64,000 nucleotides of DNA from an uncultured Subdoligranulum sp. (GTDB lineage: Bacteria; Bacillota; Clostridia; Oscillospirales; Ruminococcaceae). Below the pieces are notes generated by a model that did not search any database, was not told the origin of the DNA, and worked only from the letters and a program-made list of their open reading frames with translations. The stretch's first letter is position 1, and the number at the start of each line of letters is the position of its first letter. Of this stretch, positions 33,950 through 41,684 are shown piece by piece. The translations under genes and the position numbers were made by a program. Location: positions 18,262 through 82,261 of the forward strand of contig CAJFFY010000008.1 of the NCBI GenBank assembly GCA_904374465.1, read 5' to 3'.

Positions 33950-34948
33950 ATGATCGAATTACAACACCTGACCAAGCGGTTTGCCACAAAAGGCGGCACG
34001 GTGGTGGCGCTCAACGATATCAACCTGACCATCCGGGACGGGGATATCTACGGCATCATCGGCATGTCCGGCGCAGGCAAATCCACATTGGTCCGCTGCA
34101 TCAATATGCTGGAACGCCCCGACGAGGGCCACGTGGTGGTGGAAGGCCGCCAGATGCAGCAGCTCAGTCCTGCAGAATTGCGGTCTGCCCGGCGGGATAT
34201 CACGATGATCTTCCAGCAGTTCAATCTGCTGATGCAGCGTACCTGCCTGCGCAACATCATGTTCCCGATGGAACTGGCCAAGGTGCCCCGGGAAAAAGCC
34301 GAGGCCCGTGCCCGGGAACTGCTGGAACTGGTGGGTCTGCCCGACAAGGCGGATTCCTACCCGGCCCAGCTCTCGGGCGGTCAAAAGCAGCGCATCGCCA
34401 TTGCCCGCGCCCTGGCCACCGATCCCAAGGTCCTGCTCTGTGACGAGGCCACCAGTGCCCTGGATCCCAACACCACCCATGCCATCCTGCAGCTGATCCA
34501 GAAGATCAACCGGGAACTGGGCATCACGGTGGTGGTCATCACCCACCAGATGAGCGTGGTGGAGGAGATCTGCAACCGGGTGGCCATCCTGGACGAAGGC
34601 ACCGTGGTGGAGGAAGGGGAGGTCCAGGCCATCTTCAGCCATCCCACTTCCGCGGCGGCCCGGCGGCTGGTTTACCCGGCCGGCGCCCCCAAGGCCGAAG
34701 CCCTGCCCGGTCACCGGCTGGTGCGGGTGGCTTTCAACGGCACCCAGACCACCGACAAGCCGCTGGTGGCCAGCCTGGTCTTGCAATGCGGGGCGCTGGT
34801 CTCCATCCTGGCGGCGGATACCCGCATCGTCAACGGGCAGACGCTGGGCAGCATGCTGCTGGCCCTGCCGGAGGATGAAACGGCCGACAAGGCCATCGAG
34901 TATATCCAGCACTACCCCGGTATCACGTATGAGGAGGTGAACGGCTGA
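33950..34948 (+). CDS. metN: Methionine ABC transporter ATP-binding protein
   Basis: A 332-aa ABC ATPase. Walker A is GMSGAGKST, the signature LSGGQKQRIAIARAL, Walker B VLLCDEATSALD, and the switch His lies in VVITHQMSV. A C-terminal NIL-type regulatory domain of about 80 residues (from about 250) can bind methionine and inhibit transport in homologues. ATG 33950 follows GAGGGGG with short spacing. Its TGA overlaps the metI ATG by 1 nt. Confidence 0.94.
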   Translation: MIELQHLTKRFATKGGTVVALNDINLTIRDGDIYGIIGMSGAGKSTLVRCINMLERPDEGHVVVEGRQMQQLSPAELRSARRDITMIFQQFNLLMQRTCLRNIMFPMELAKVPREKAEARARELLELVGLPDKADSYPAQLSGGQKQRIAIARALATDPKVLLCDEATSALDPNTTHAILQLIQKINRELGITVVVITHQMSVVEEICNRVAILDEGTVVEEGEVQAIFSHPTSAAARRLVYPAGAPKAEALPGHRLVRVAFNGTQTTDKPLVASLVLQCGALVSILAADTRIVNGQTLGSMLLALPEDETADKAIEYIQHYPGITYEEVNG

Positions 34949-35646
34949 TGGATGCATTGCTGGCAAGCAAAGAGTGGGCGACTTTTTTGCAGATCCTGCC
35001 CACCATTCCCTTTGAAACCTGGGAGACCATCTGGTCCACTGTGGTTTCCACCCTGTTGGCGCTGGTCATCGGCCTGCCGCTGGGAGTCTGTCTGGTCACC
35101 GGGGAACCGGGCGGTGTGCGTCCGCTGCCCCGCTGGGTGATGAGCCTGCTCAACGTGGTCATCAACCTGCTGCGCAGTGTGCCCTTCCTGATTCTGATGA
35201 TCATCGTCATTCCGTTGTCCCGCCTGATTGTGGGCACCTCCATCGGCACCACCGCTTCCATTGTGCCGCTGGTCATTGCCTCGTTCCCCTTTGTCTCCCG
35301 CCTGGTGGAAACCAGCATGCGGGAGGTGGACGCCGGTGTTATTGAGGCGGCCCAGAGCATGGGCGCCACACCGCTGCAGATCATCACCAAGGTGATGATT
35401 CCCGAAAGTCTGCCCAGCCTGGTTTCCAACGTGACCATCGCCACCACCACCATCATGGGGTACGGCGCCATGGCGGGCATCATCGGCGGCGGCGGTCTGG
35501 GCAAGATCGCCATCAACTACGGCTACTACCGCTTTAATGTTGTGCTGGAGATTTTTGCCACCGTGCTGCTGGTTATCCTGGTTCAGATCCTGCAGACTGT
35601 GGGTACCCGGCTGGCGGTGCGCTGTGACAAGCGCATCCAGCGGTGA
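34948..35646 (+). CDS. metI: Methionine ABC transporter permease
   Basis: A 232-aa permease with five or six membrane helices and the EAA loop EAAQSMGATPLQIITKVMIPES that contacts MetN. The sequence matches MetI in length and in its NVVINLLRSVPFLILMI helix. It is coupled to metN by a 1-nt overlap and is the last gene of the operon. Confidence 0.94.
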   Translation: MDALLASKEWATFLQILPTIPFETWETIWSTVVSTLLALVIGLPLGVCLVTGEPGGVRPLPRWVMSLLNVVINLLRSVPFLILMIIVIPLSRLIVGTSIGTTASIVPLVIASFPFVSRLVETSMREVDAGVIEAAQSMGATPLQIITKVMIPESLPSLVSNVTIATTTIMGYGAMAGIIGGGGLGKIAINYGYYRFNVVLEIFATVLLVILVQILQTVGTRLAVRCDKRIQR

Positions 35647-35719
35647 ACCGACGGCTCCAAAATTTTCCGAATTCATAAAAGGTTCAAAATGGCGTGACAA
35701 CTCGGACACAATCTGAGGA

Positions 35720-35840
35720 TATACTATAAGGGAAGTCAAGGTAAGCAACCCAAGACCCGATTACTGCTGTCGGACCATGCCAGAGGCATTCGCCCCGGTC
35801 CGGCGCAGACAACCAACAAGGCTTCGCGCCATTTGAATAG
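35720..35840 (+). ncRNA. Possible structured small RNA or leftover leader
   Basis: The 253-nt gap after metI holds no ORF of note. A TATACT (35720-35725) stands without a convincing -35. Downstream, nested complementary arms CTGC / CGGACC / ATGCC pair with GGCAT / GGTCCG / GCAG (about 35772-35821). A GGCGC / GCGCC pair follows. I do not recognise a known family (not T-box, 6S or SRP by eye). The call is weak. Confidence 0.3.
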
Positions 35841-35844
35841 ATGC

Positions 35845-35879
35845 AAAAAGCACCCCGGTAGCTTGTGCTGCTGAGGTGC
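35845..35879 (-). terminator. Intrinsic terminator after the threonine aldolase gene
   Basis: On the minus strand, GCACC-type stem with inner AGC/GCT pairing closes on GGTGC, followed by five T. Confidence 0.75.
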
Positions 35880-35899
35880 GTTTGCTTTGTATGGAAATT

Positions 35900-36952
35900 T
35901 TACAGTGCCTGTACGTCGGCAATCAACTGGGCAACTGCCTCGGGGCGGGTGGCCCAGCTGGTGCAGATGCGCACCGCCGTGTGGTCGGCGTCGGGTTTGC
36001 CCATGCCGCTCATGGCATATCGCTGAGCCAGGGCGTCATACCAGGCATCGGGCAACACAAAGAACTGTTGGTTGGTGGGGGAGTCCTGCAGCAGGGCAAT
36101 GCCCTTGGCGGTGAAGGCATCGCGGATGGCCAGGGCCTGCCGGTCGGCCTCGGCGGCCAGGGCAAAATAGGGGCTGCAGCCGCTGCCGTCCTCGCCCTCC
36201 AGCAGAGCCAGGAACTGGAGCCCCAGCAGCCGCCCCTTGGCCAGCATGCCGCCATGCTGTTTGATGGCATAACGGAAGTCCTGTTTCAGATCGTCGTTGG
36301 TGATGACCACGGCCTCCCCGAACAAGGCACCGCATTTGGTGCCGCCCAGGTAGAAGACGTCGCACAGGGCAGCGTAGTCCTGCAGCGTCAGGTCGTTGGC
36401 GGGGCTCATGAGGCCATAGGCCATCCGGGCACCGTCCACAAACAGATAGAGACCCAGGTCGTAGCAAGTGGCCGAGATGTCGGTCAGTTCCTCTTTGGAG
36501 TAGAGGGTGCCCACCTCGGTGGGGTTGGACAGATACACCATGCCCGGCTGCACCTCATGCTCATGGGTGGGGTTGGCGCGGTGCGCCTCCACCGCAGCGC
36601 GGATCTGGGCCGCGGTGATCTTGCCGGCGGTGGCGGGCAGCGGCAGGCATTTGTGGCCGGTGGCCTCAATGGAGCCGGTCTCGTGCACATGGATGTGGCC
36701 GGTCTCGGCGCACAGGACGCCCTGCCAGGGTTTCAGCGCGGCGGCAATCACCGTCAGGTTGGCCTGGGTGGCCCCCACAAAAAAATGTACGGCGGCATCG
36801 GGGGCGTCGCACAGCGCGCGGATCTTGTCGGCGGCTGCGGCGCAATACTCGTCCTCCCCGTAGCCGGGGGTCTGCTCCAGGTTGGTCTTTTGCAGCAGAT
36901 CCAGGACCGGCTGGGCGGCACCCTCGCCGTAATCACACTCAAAACGAATCAT
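35900..36952 (-). CDS. Low-specificity L-threonine aldolase
   Basis: A 350-aa PLP enzyme of the beta-eliminating lyase family, cleaving threonine (or allo-threonine) to glycine and acetaldehyde. The PLP lysine is in FYLGGTKCGALFGE; the TGHIHVHETGSIEATGHK segment and LFVDGARMAYGL (PLP-pyridine Asp) are present. ATG 36952 has AAAGGAGAG upstream. It is divergent from an NSS transporter; the two promoters share one -35 element, suggesting linked control of amino-acid uptake and breakdown. Confidence 0.9.
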   Translation of the reverse strand: MIRFECDYGEGAAQPVLDLLQKTNLEQTPGYGEDEYCAAAADKIRALCDAPDAAVHFFVGATQANLTVIAAALKPWQGVLCAETGHIHVHETGSIEATGHKCLPLPATAGKITAAQIRAAVEAHRANPTHEHEVQPGMVYLSNPTEVGTLYSKEELTDISATCYDLGLYLFVDGARMAYGLMSPANDLTLQDYAALCDVFYLGGTKCGALFGEAVVITNDDLKQDFRYAIKQHGGMLAKGRLLGLQFLALLEGEDGSGCSPYFALAAEADRQALAIRDAFTAKGIALLQDSPTNQQFFVLPDAWYDALAQRYAMSGMGKPDADHTAVRICTSWATRPEAVAQLIADVQAL

Positions 36953-36983
36953 AGGAAACTCTCCTTTCGATGGCATACCGTTC

Positions 36984-37035
36984 ATTATAGCACAGACGGG
37001 TAAACCTTGCAATGACAGGAAAAATGCGCTATAAT
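36984..37035. promoter_or_regulatory. Divergent promoters sharing one palindromic -35
   Basis: TTGCAA at 37007-37012 is its own reverse complement. Leftward, a 17-nt spacer leads to TATAAT (plus 36984-36989) for the aldolase gene. Rightward, a 17-nt spacer leads to TATAAT (37030-37035) for the transporter gene. Polymerase could occupy only one at a time. Confidence 0.75.
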
Positions 37036-37068
37036 GGGACGAATTCGTGTGAGGAAGGAAGGAAAACT

Positions 37069-38445
37069 ATGGAATCTCAAAAACAGCGGGAGCATTTTGC
37101 CTCCCGCCTCGGCTTCATTCTCGTCAGTGCCGGTTGTGCGATCGGCATTGGCAACGTCTGGAAGTTCCCCTGGATGGCCGGTGCCAACGGCGGTGGCATT
37201 TTTGTGCTGTTCTACCTGTTGTTCCTGGTCATCATGGGGGTGCCGGTGCTGACGATGGAACTGGCGGTGGGCCGTGCCAGCCGGCAGAGTGCGGTGCGGG
37301 CGTACCAGGCACTGGAACCCAAGGACAGCAAATGGCATATCCACGGCTGGTTCTGCATTATCGGCTGCTGCCTGTTGATGATGTACTACACCACCGTGGC
37401 GGGCTGGATGCTGGATTACTTCTACAAGTTTGCCACCGGCGCCTTTGAAGGAATCGAAAACAGTGCGGTGGACGGGGTGTTCAGCGCCATGCTGGGCAAC
37501 CCCGTGGAACTGACGGTTTTCATGGCCATCATCACGCTGGGCGGCTTCCTGGTCTGCTCCTTCGGACTGCAGAAAGGTCTGGAGCGGATCTCCAAATGGA
37601 TGATGCTGGCCCTGCTGGTGCTGATTGTGGTGCTGGCCGTCAACAGCGTCCTTCTGGAGGGCGGCAAGGAGGGTCTGGCCTTCTACCTGCTGCCCGATTT
37701 GCAGCGGGCGTCCGAAGTGGGACTGGGCAACGTGATTACGGCGGCCATGAACCAGTCGTTCTTCACCCTCAGCCTGGGTATTGCGGCCATGGAGATCTTC
37801 GGCAGCTACATGACCAAGGAGCACACCCTTCCCGGCGAGGCCGTCCGGATCTGCGCGCTGGACACGTTTGTGGCTCTGATGTCCGGCCTGATCATCTTCC
37901 CGGCCTGCTTTGCCTTTGGGGTGCAGCCCGACGCCGGTCCCTCGCTGATCTTCCAGACGCTGCCCCGCGTCTTTGTGAATATGGTGGGCGGTCGGCTCTG
38001 GGGCGCGCTGTTCTTCCTGTTCATGACCTTTGCCAGCTTTACCACCGTGCTGGCGGTCTTTGAAAACATCATGGCCAGCTGCATCGACTGCTTTGGCTGG
38101 ACCCGGAAAAAGGCCACGGTGGTCTGTTGCATCTTCATCCTGCTGGCCAGCTTGCCCTGCGTGCTGGGCTACAACCTGTGGTACTTCTCGGTGCCGCTGC
38201 CCAATGCGCCCGCCGGCGGCCAGGTTCTGGACATCGAGGACTTCCTTGTCTCCAACCTGCTGCTGCCCATTGGCAGCCTGGTCTACCTGCTGTTCTGCGT
38301 CAGCCGCTGGGGCTGGGGCTACGACAAGTACATGGAGGAGTGCAACACCGGCAAGGGCCTGAAGATGCCCCGGATGTTCAAGCCGTACTTCCAGTTTGTG
38401 CTGCCCCTGCTTATCGTGGTGATTCTGGTGCAGGGTCTGATCTGA
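37069..38445 (+). CDS. Neurotransmitter:sodium symporter family (NSS) transporter
   Basis: A 458-aa Na+-coupled transporter of the LeuT fold with about 11-12 membrane helices. The TM1 signature ILVSAGCAIGIGNVWKFPWM and the unwound region AGANGGGIF are typical. Substrates of bacterial NSS proteins are amino acids such as Trp, Leu or Ala, and the specific one here is unknown. ATG 37069 has repeated AGGAAGGA upstream. Being divergent from a threonine aldolase gene hints at an amino-acid link. It is ended by a strong terminator. Confidence 0.92.
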   Translation: MESQKQREHFASRLGFILVSAGCAIGIGNVWKFPWMAGANGGGIFVLFYLLFLVIMGVPVLTMELAVGRASRQSAVRAYQALEPKDSKWHIHGWFCIIGCCLLMMYYTTVAGWMLDYFYKFATGAFEGIENSAVDGVFSAMLGNPVELTVFMAIITLGGFLVCSFGLQKGLERISKWMMLALLVLIVVLAVNSVLLEGGKEGLAFYLLPDLQRASEVGLGNVITAAMNQSFFTLSLGIAAMEIFGSYMTKEHTLPGEAVRICALDTFVALMSGLIIFPACFAFGVQPDAGPSLIFQTLPRVFVNMVGGRLWGALFFLFMTFASFTTVLAVFENIMASCIDCFGWTRKKATVVCCIFILLASLPCVLGYNLWYFSVPLPNAPAGGQVLDIEDFLVSNLLLPIGSLVYLLFCVSRWGWGYDKYMEECNTGKGLKMPRMFKPYFQFVLPLLIVVILVQGLI

Positions 38446-38457
38446 CCGATAAAAACC

Positions 38458-38489
38458 AAAAGCAGCCGCCTGCGGGCGGCTGCTTTTTT
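38458..38489. terminator. Intrinsic terminator between NSS and HD-domain genes
   Basis: AAAGCAGCCGC-CTGC-GGGCGGCTGCTTTTTT lies between convergent genes; its T-run is best on the plus strand. Confidence 0.88.
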
Positions 38490-38504
38490 GTGGATGATAA
38501 AGGG

Positions 38505-39278
38505 TCAGGAAAGGTGCTCCGTCAGCCAACGCTGCATTTCGCTGCGCAGGGCGGCAAAGGTTTCGGAGGTCTCGGCGTTGTCGGTGGGGAAGGCCAGCAG
38601 TTTCCACAGCCAGCCCTGCTGGGCCACCGCCCGCAAACTTTCGGGATAGCAGAGCTCAAACACCAGGGAAGCATGCCCCACAGCGTTGTCGGCGGGATAC
38701 TGCTTGAGGCTGCGCAGCACACAGTGGTGTTCATAGAAGGCCTGTACCACGGCGGGACTGACGGGGCTTTGCCGTAACGCCTGGGTGGAAACGTTGTAGA
38801 TCTCCTCCATGGGAACTTCCACGTTTACCCGCAAAATATCCACCTTGTCGGCGTCCCGCAGAATCTGGCAGAACTGTCGGGTCCGGTCATCCAGGTCGTC
38901 GGGCAGGCGATAGGCACTGTGCCACGCCACGGCGGTTTGCAGCAAGGCATCCTCGGCGGCTTCGTCCAGATACTCCCGGATGTGCCCTTCCTCAAACAGG
39001 ACCTTGGCGCTCATGGCGGCATGGTCAATGGATTGGGCGTCGTTGAAGGTGCCGTACTGCCGCAGCTGTTCAAAACGGCCTACATCGTGCAACAGTCCGC
39101 ACAGCCAGGCCAGATCCACTTCGGAACGGGGCAGGGCAAGACTGGCGGCGATACGGTCGCACAGGGCGGCCACGCGGTAGGTGTGATCAATCTTCAGCTT
39201 GACCTTGGGATCCTCGGCATTGTAATGGGCGGCGTAATCGGCAAAAGCCTGCAGCGCCCGGCGGCGGTCCAGCGTCAT
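38505..39278 (-). CDS. HD-domain phosphohydrolase
   Basis: A 257-aa metal-dependent hydrolase of the HD superfamily. The ligand motifs are DHTYRV (His), CGLLHDVGRFEQL (HD pair) and a later Asp in RDADKVD. The substrate (nucleotide or other phosphate) is not evident. ATG 39278 follows AGGAGGT with 8-nt spacing; the longer frame runs into the promoter (TTGCAT-16-TACAAT, plus 39335-39362). It is a single gene, convergent with the NSS transporter and divergent from a TetR regulator. Confidence 0.88.
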   Translation of the reverse strand: MTLDRRRALQAFADYAAHYNAEDPKVKLKIDHTYRVAALCDRIAASLALPRSEVDLAWLCGLLHDVGRFEQLRQYGTFNDAQSIDHAAMSAKVLFEEGHIREYLDEAAEDALLQTAVAWHSAYRLPDDLDDRTRQFCQILRDADKVDILRVNVEVPMEEIYNVSTQALRQSPVSPAVVQAFYEHHCVLRSLKQYPADNAVGHASLVFELCYPESLRAVAQQGWLWKLLAFPTDNAETSETFAALRSEMQRWLTEHLS

Positions 39279-39334
39279 CCCAAAAACCTCCTTTTGTTTC
39301 CACAAAGAAAAACGGCTGTTTTCTCTTTGTTGCC

Positions 39335-39362
39335 ATTGTACCACGTTTTTCTCAAGATGCAA
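39335..39362 (-). promoter_or_regulatory. Promoter of the HD-domain gene
   Basis: Minus strand TTGCAT (plus 39357-39362), 16-nt spacer, TACAAT (plus 39335-39340). Confidence 0.6.
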
Positions 39363-39419
39363 AACATGCAGTTATACTATGACAAAATGCACATAATTGC
39401 AATGAATGTTGGAAAAAAC

Positions 39420-39448
39420 TTGACATTTATGACCAAAAACGCTATGCT
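39420..39448 (+). promoter_or_regulatory. Sigma-A promoter of the TetR-family gene
   Basis: TTGACA (39420-39425), 17-nt spacer, TATGCT (39443-39448). Confidence 0.75.
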
Positions 39449-39498
39449 TTATGTATAAATAACTTGCTCCGAAGTTCCCTTGAAAGGTGGTGCATGCG

Positions 39499-40065
39499 AT
39501 GAACGCCAAAGGCGACGCCAATCGCAGTGTGCGCATGACCAAGCAGCGGTTGTATCAGGCGTTGATCCGGCTGTTACAGCAAAAGGATCTGCGGGAGATC
39601 ACGGTTCGCGAATTGACGGAACAGGCCGGAATCAGCCGTGGCACATTTTATTTTCACTATGCGGACATCTATGCCCTGATGGAGCAGATGGAGGCTGCAC
39701 AGCTGGACCATCTGTGTGAGTTGATGGATGCCCTGGTACCCAACATCTCCCAGGACGACGTGCCGCCGGCCCTGGTGGCGCTCTTCAACTATCTCAACGA
39801 AAACCCCGACGTTTGCCGGGCACTGTACGGCAAAAGCTGGGAGTCGGAATTTACCCGCAGTGCCAAAGACATGATCGCCAAACGGTGTCTGGGGCAACTG
39901 ACGGTGGATGGCGGCACCCCGCGGCAGCAATTCCTGCTGGCCTTTGCCATCAACGGCTGTTTTGGCAGCATTGCAGCCTGGCAGGAACAGGGGTATCAGC
40001 CCCCGCCCGCCGAGATGGCAGCCATCACCTGGCAGGCCATCCGGGCAGTCAAAGATCTATTATAG
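39499..40065 (+). CDS. TetR/AcrR-family transcriptional regulator
   Basis: A 188-aa regulator. The N-terminal HTH (residues about 10-58) contains ITVRELTEQAGISRGTFYFHYADIYALM. The C-terminal domain resembles the TetR_C group seen in DhaS-like proteins of Firmicutes. ATG 39499 has AAAGGTGG 8 nt upstream; two GTG codons upstream are in frame but inside the ribosome site. The ligand is unknown. It is followed after 95 nt by crr under a separate promoter, so regulation of crr is not implied. Confidence 0.9.
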   Translation: MNAKGDANRSVRMTKQRLYQALIRLLQQKDLREITVRELTEQAGISRGTFYFHYADIYALMEQMEAAQLDHLCELMDALVPNISQDDVPPALVALFNYLNENPDVCRALYGKSWESEFTRSAKDMIAKRCLGQLTVDGGTPRQQFLLAFAINGCFGSIAAWQEQGYQPPPAEMAAITWQAIRAVKDLL

Positions 40066-40078
40066 ATGTAAATTTTCG

Positions 40079-40107
40079 TTGCTTTCTGCAAAGGACTGCG
40101 TTATAAT
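40079..40107 (+). promoter_or_regulatory. Sigma-A promoter of the EIIA gene
   Basis: TTGCTT (40079-40084), 17-nt spacer, TATAAT (40102-40107). Confidence 0.75.
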
Positions 40108-40160
40108 ATTATCATACCATGCGCCCGCGCCGCGGGTCTGATAAAAGGAGAGTTTACATC

Positions 40161-40673
40161 ATGGGATTTTTTGACTTTTTGAAAAAAACGCCGGAACCCA
40201 CTCCGGCAGCCCCTTCTTTTCCGATGACGCTGGTGGCGGACGCCAAAGGCAAGATTGTTCCTATGGAACAGATTCCCGATGAAGTGTTCGCTCAGGGCAT
40301 TCTGGGCAAGTGCTGCGGCATTGATCCCACCGAGGGCAAAGTGTACGCCCCCATTGCCGGTACCATCACCCAGGCGCCGGACAGCGGCCATGCACTGGGC
40401 ATCCAGGGCGTGGGCGGTGTTGAAGTGCTGATCCACGTGGGCGTGGATACCGTCGAGATGAAGGGCGACGGTTTCAGCCCCAAGGTCAAGGAAGGCGACA
40501 AGATCAAGCAGGGCCAGCTTCTGCTGGAGATGGACCTGGACAAGATCGCTGCGGCCAACCATCCCGCCGTGGTCATCACCGTCGTCACCAACACCGACGA
40601 TTTCAAGGACGTGGAACTGGTGGCTTCCGGCGCGGTGGAGCCGGGTGCCGATCTGCTCAAGATCAGCAAGTAA
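40161..40673 (+). CDS. PTS glucose-type EIIA component (Crr-like)
   Basis: A 170-aa free-standing IIA domain. It begins MGFFDFLKK, then a Pro/Thr linker, then the IIA-Glc fold. H77 (DSGHALG) and phospho-acceptor H92 (VLIHVGVDTVEM) are both present. It takes phosphate from HPr and passes it to a sugar-specific IIB/IIC unit; free-standing IIA proteins can serve several permeases. ATG 40161 has AAAAGGAG upstream. It has its own promoter and terminator. No PTS permease lies nearby. Confidence 0.92.
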   Translation: MGFFDFLKKTPEPTPAAPSFPMTLVADAKGKIVPMEQIPDEVFAQGILGKCCGIDPTEGKVYAPIAGTITQAPDSGHALGIQGVGGVEVLIHVGVDTVEMKGDGFSPKVKEGDKIKQGQLLLEMDLDKIAAANHPAVVITVVTNTDDFKDVELVASGAVEPGADLLKISK

Positions 40674-40685
40674 ATGGATTTTGCG

Positions 40686-40717
40686 CGGGGCGCACCTTGC
40701 GGTGCGCCCCGTTTTTT
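40686..40717 (+). terminator. Intrinsic terminator after the EIIA gene
   Basis: CGGGGCGCACC-TTGC-GGTGCGCCCCG followed by six T. Confidence 0.92.
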
Positions 40718-40767
40718 GTGGACGGTCGGCCCGGCAAAGGGAAGCCCGTCTGGAAAGGAAGTTTGTT

Positions 40768-41349
40768 ATGAGTGCGATTTTAGCCGTCTGCGGGGAATCC
40801 TTCTGCGCCATGGTCAGTGACGGCCGTCTGGTGGAGGAACCCATCACCGGTCAGTCCCCCAAGGTCCTCAACGAGGATCTGCCCAAGGTGCGCAAGGTGA
40901 ACCGCAACGTGTTGGTGGGCTTTGCGGGGGATACCCTGGCTGCCGTGCAGATCATCAACGCGCTGGATGAATACGAAACGCAGTACCTGACGCTGGAAAA
41001 AATCGTCAAGATTCTGCGCCAGAAAGCGCCCTCGGTGCGGGTCCAGCCGGTGGGAGTCCGACTGCTGGTGGGCGGCCGTAACCGGAAAGGGCAGTTTGTG
41101 CTGACCACCCTGGGCAGTGCCGAACAGTATGTGCCCCAGACCCAGCCCGCCCGGGAAGGCGCCTACCTCATCGAGGGCGCCTGTTCCCATACCGAGATTG
41201 CGCCCTGGCTGGAGCGGGAAGTCAAACCCCAGGCCGCCCAGTGGCGCAGTCTGGATGATGTGGCCCACACGCTGGACACCTGCATTGCTAATTTGGCCGA
41301 GCAGGATCAGAGTGTAAACACCCATTATTTCCGGGAACTTGTAATGTAA
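40768..41349 (+). CDS. HslV/proteasome-beta-like Ntn-hydrolase protein
   Basis: A 193-aa protein that aligns by eye with the HslV N-terminus. After removal of Met the chain starts SAILAVCG, with Asp17-Gly18 at the HslV D17-G18 positions and no gap. KVRKV (40-44) then corresponds to the HslV KVRRL with its K33, and VLVGFAGDT (48-56) to VIAGFAGGT. The nucleophile would be Ser1 rather than Thr1. No HslU ATPase gene is near. It could be a peptidase, an amidase or an inactive relative. ATG 40768 follows AAAGGAAG. It is a single gene with its own terminator. Confidence 0.65.
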   Translation: MSAILAVCGESFCAMVSDGRLVEEPITGQSPKVLNEDLPKVRKVNRNVLVGFAGDTLAAVQIINALDEYETQYLTLEKIVKILRQKAPSVRVQPVGVRLLVGGRNRKGQFVLTTLGSAEQYVPQTQPAREGAYLIEGACSHTEIAPWLEREVKPQAAQWRSLDDVAHTLDTCIANLAEQDQSVNTHYFRELVM

Positions 41350-41369
41350 CGGAAGTTGTATTTCCCCTT

Positions 41370-41402
41370 TGCCCATGTCCTGTGCGGACATGGGCATTTT
41401 TC
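41370..41402 (+). terminator. Intrinsic terminator after the Ntn-hydrolase gene
   Basis: TGCCCATGTCC-TGTGC-GGACATGGGCA, then TTTTTCTT. Confidence 0.88.
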
Positions 41403-41425
41403 TTGTAAAAATGTAAAATTTGGGC

Positions 41426-41455
41426 TTGACGAACCACGCTCCGGGGTGGTACAGT
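41426..41455 (+). promoter_or_regulatory. Promoter of the mgtE leader, with internal inverted repeat
   Basis: TTGACG (41426-41431), 18-nt spacer, TACAGT (41450-41455). ACCAC/GTGGT arms (41433-41437, 41446-41450) lie between the two boxes and could bind a repressor. Confidence 0.6.
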
Positions 41456-41510
41456 ATAACCGGGTATGAAATCCCAATATGAGATTGTAACAAAAAGAGA
41501 GGTGGTTGCC

Positions 41511-41603
41511 ATGGATACGCCCAGTAGTCCAAGTCCTGTGTACCGAAGTATCAATACGGCAGCCATCCAATTGTGTTGGGGAGAAGCCTTGCCCTGGGCG
41601 TAG
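41511..41603 (+). CDS. Leader peptide with Pro-rich N-terminus upstream of mgtE (candidate)
   Basis: A 30-codon ORF with a strong AGAGAGGTGG ribosome site 5 nt upstream. The N-terminus is MDTPSSPSPVYRS, with three prolines at positions 4, 7 and 9; a fourth is near the end (ALPWA). Codons 16-18 contain CGGCAGCC (41557-41564), complementary to GGCTGCCG (41655-41662), the 5' arm of the terminator just before mgtE. Slowing in the Pro region would free this segment and block termination. A short Pro-containing leader controlling an Mg2+ transporter recalls the enterobacterial MgtL logic, but there is no sequence likeness beyond the prolines and an early acidic residue. Inferred only. Confidence 0.6.
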   Translation: MDTPSSPSPVYRSINTAAIQLCWGEALPWA

Positions 41604-41655
41604 TATGCGCGCGGGTTGGGCTGTGCTTTGCATTGCCCCAAAAAACATGGACCAG

Positions 41656-41684
41656 GCTGCCGCCGAAAAGGAGGCAGCTTTTTT
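41656..41684 (+). terminator. Attenuator terminator overlapping the mgtE ribosome site
   Basis: GCTGCC-G-CC-GAAAA-GG-A-GGCAGC followed by six T that run directly into the mgtE ATG. The AAAAGGAGG ribosome site lies in the loop and 3' arm, so the same hairpin can also hide translation initiation. Confidence 0.8.

Noticed and set aside
41426..41684. M-box (ykoK) riboswitch upstream of mgtE
   Set aside because: Only about 230 nt separate promoter and gene, and they are occupied by a 30-codon ORF with ribosome site and a terminator. I could not find the multi-stem M-box core.
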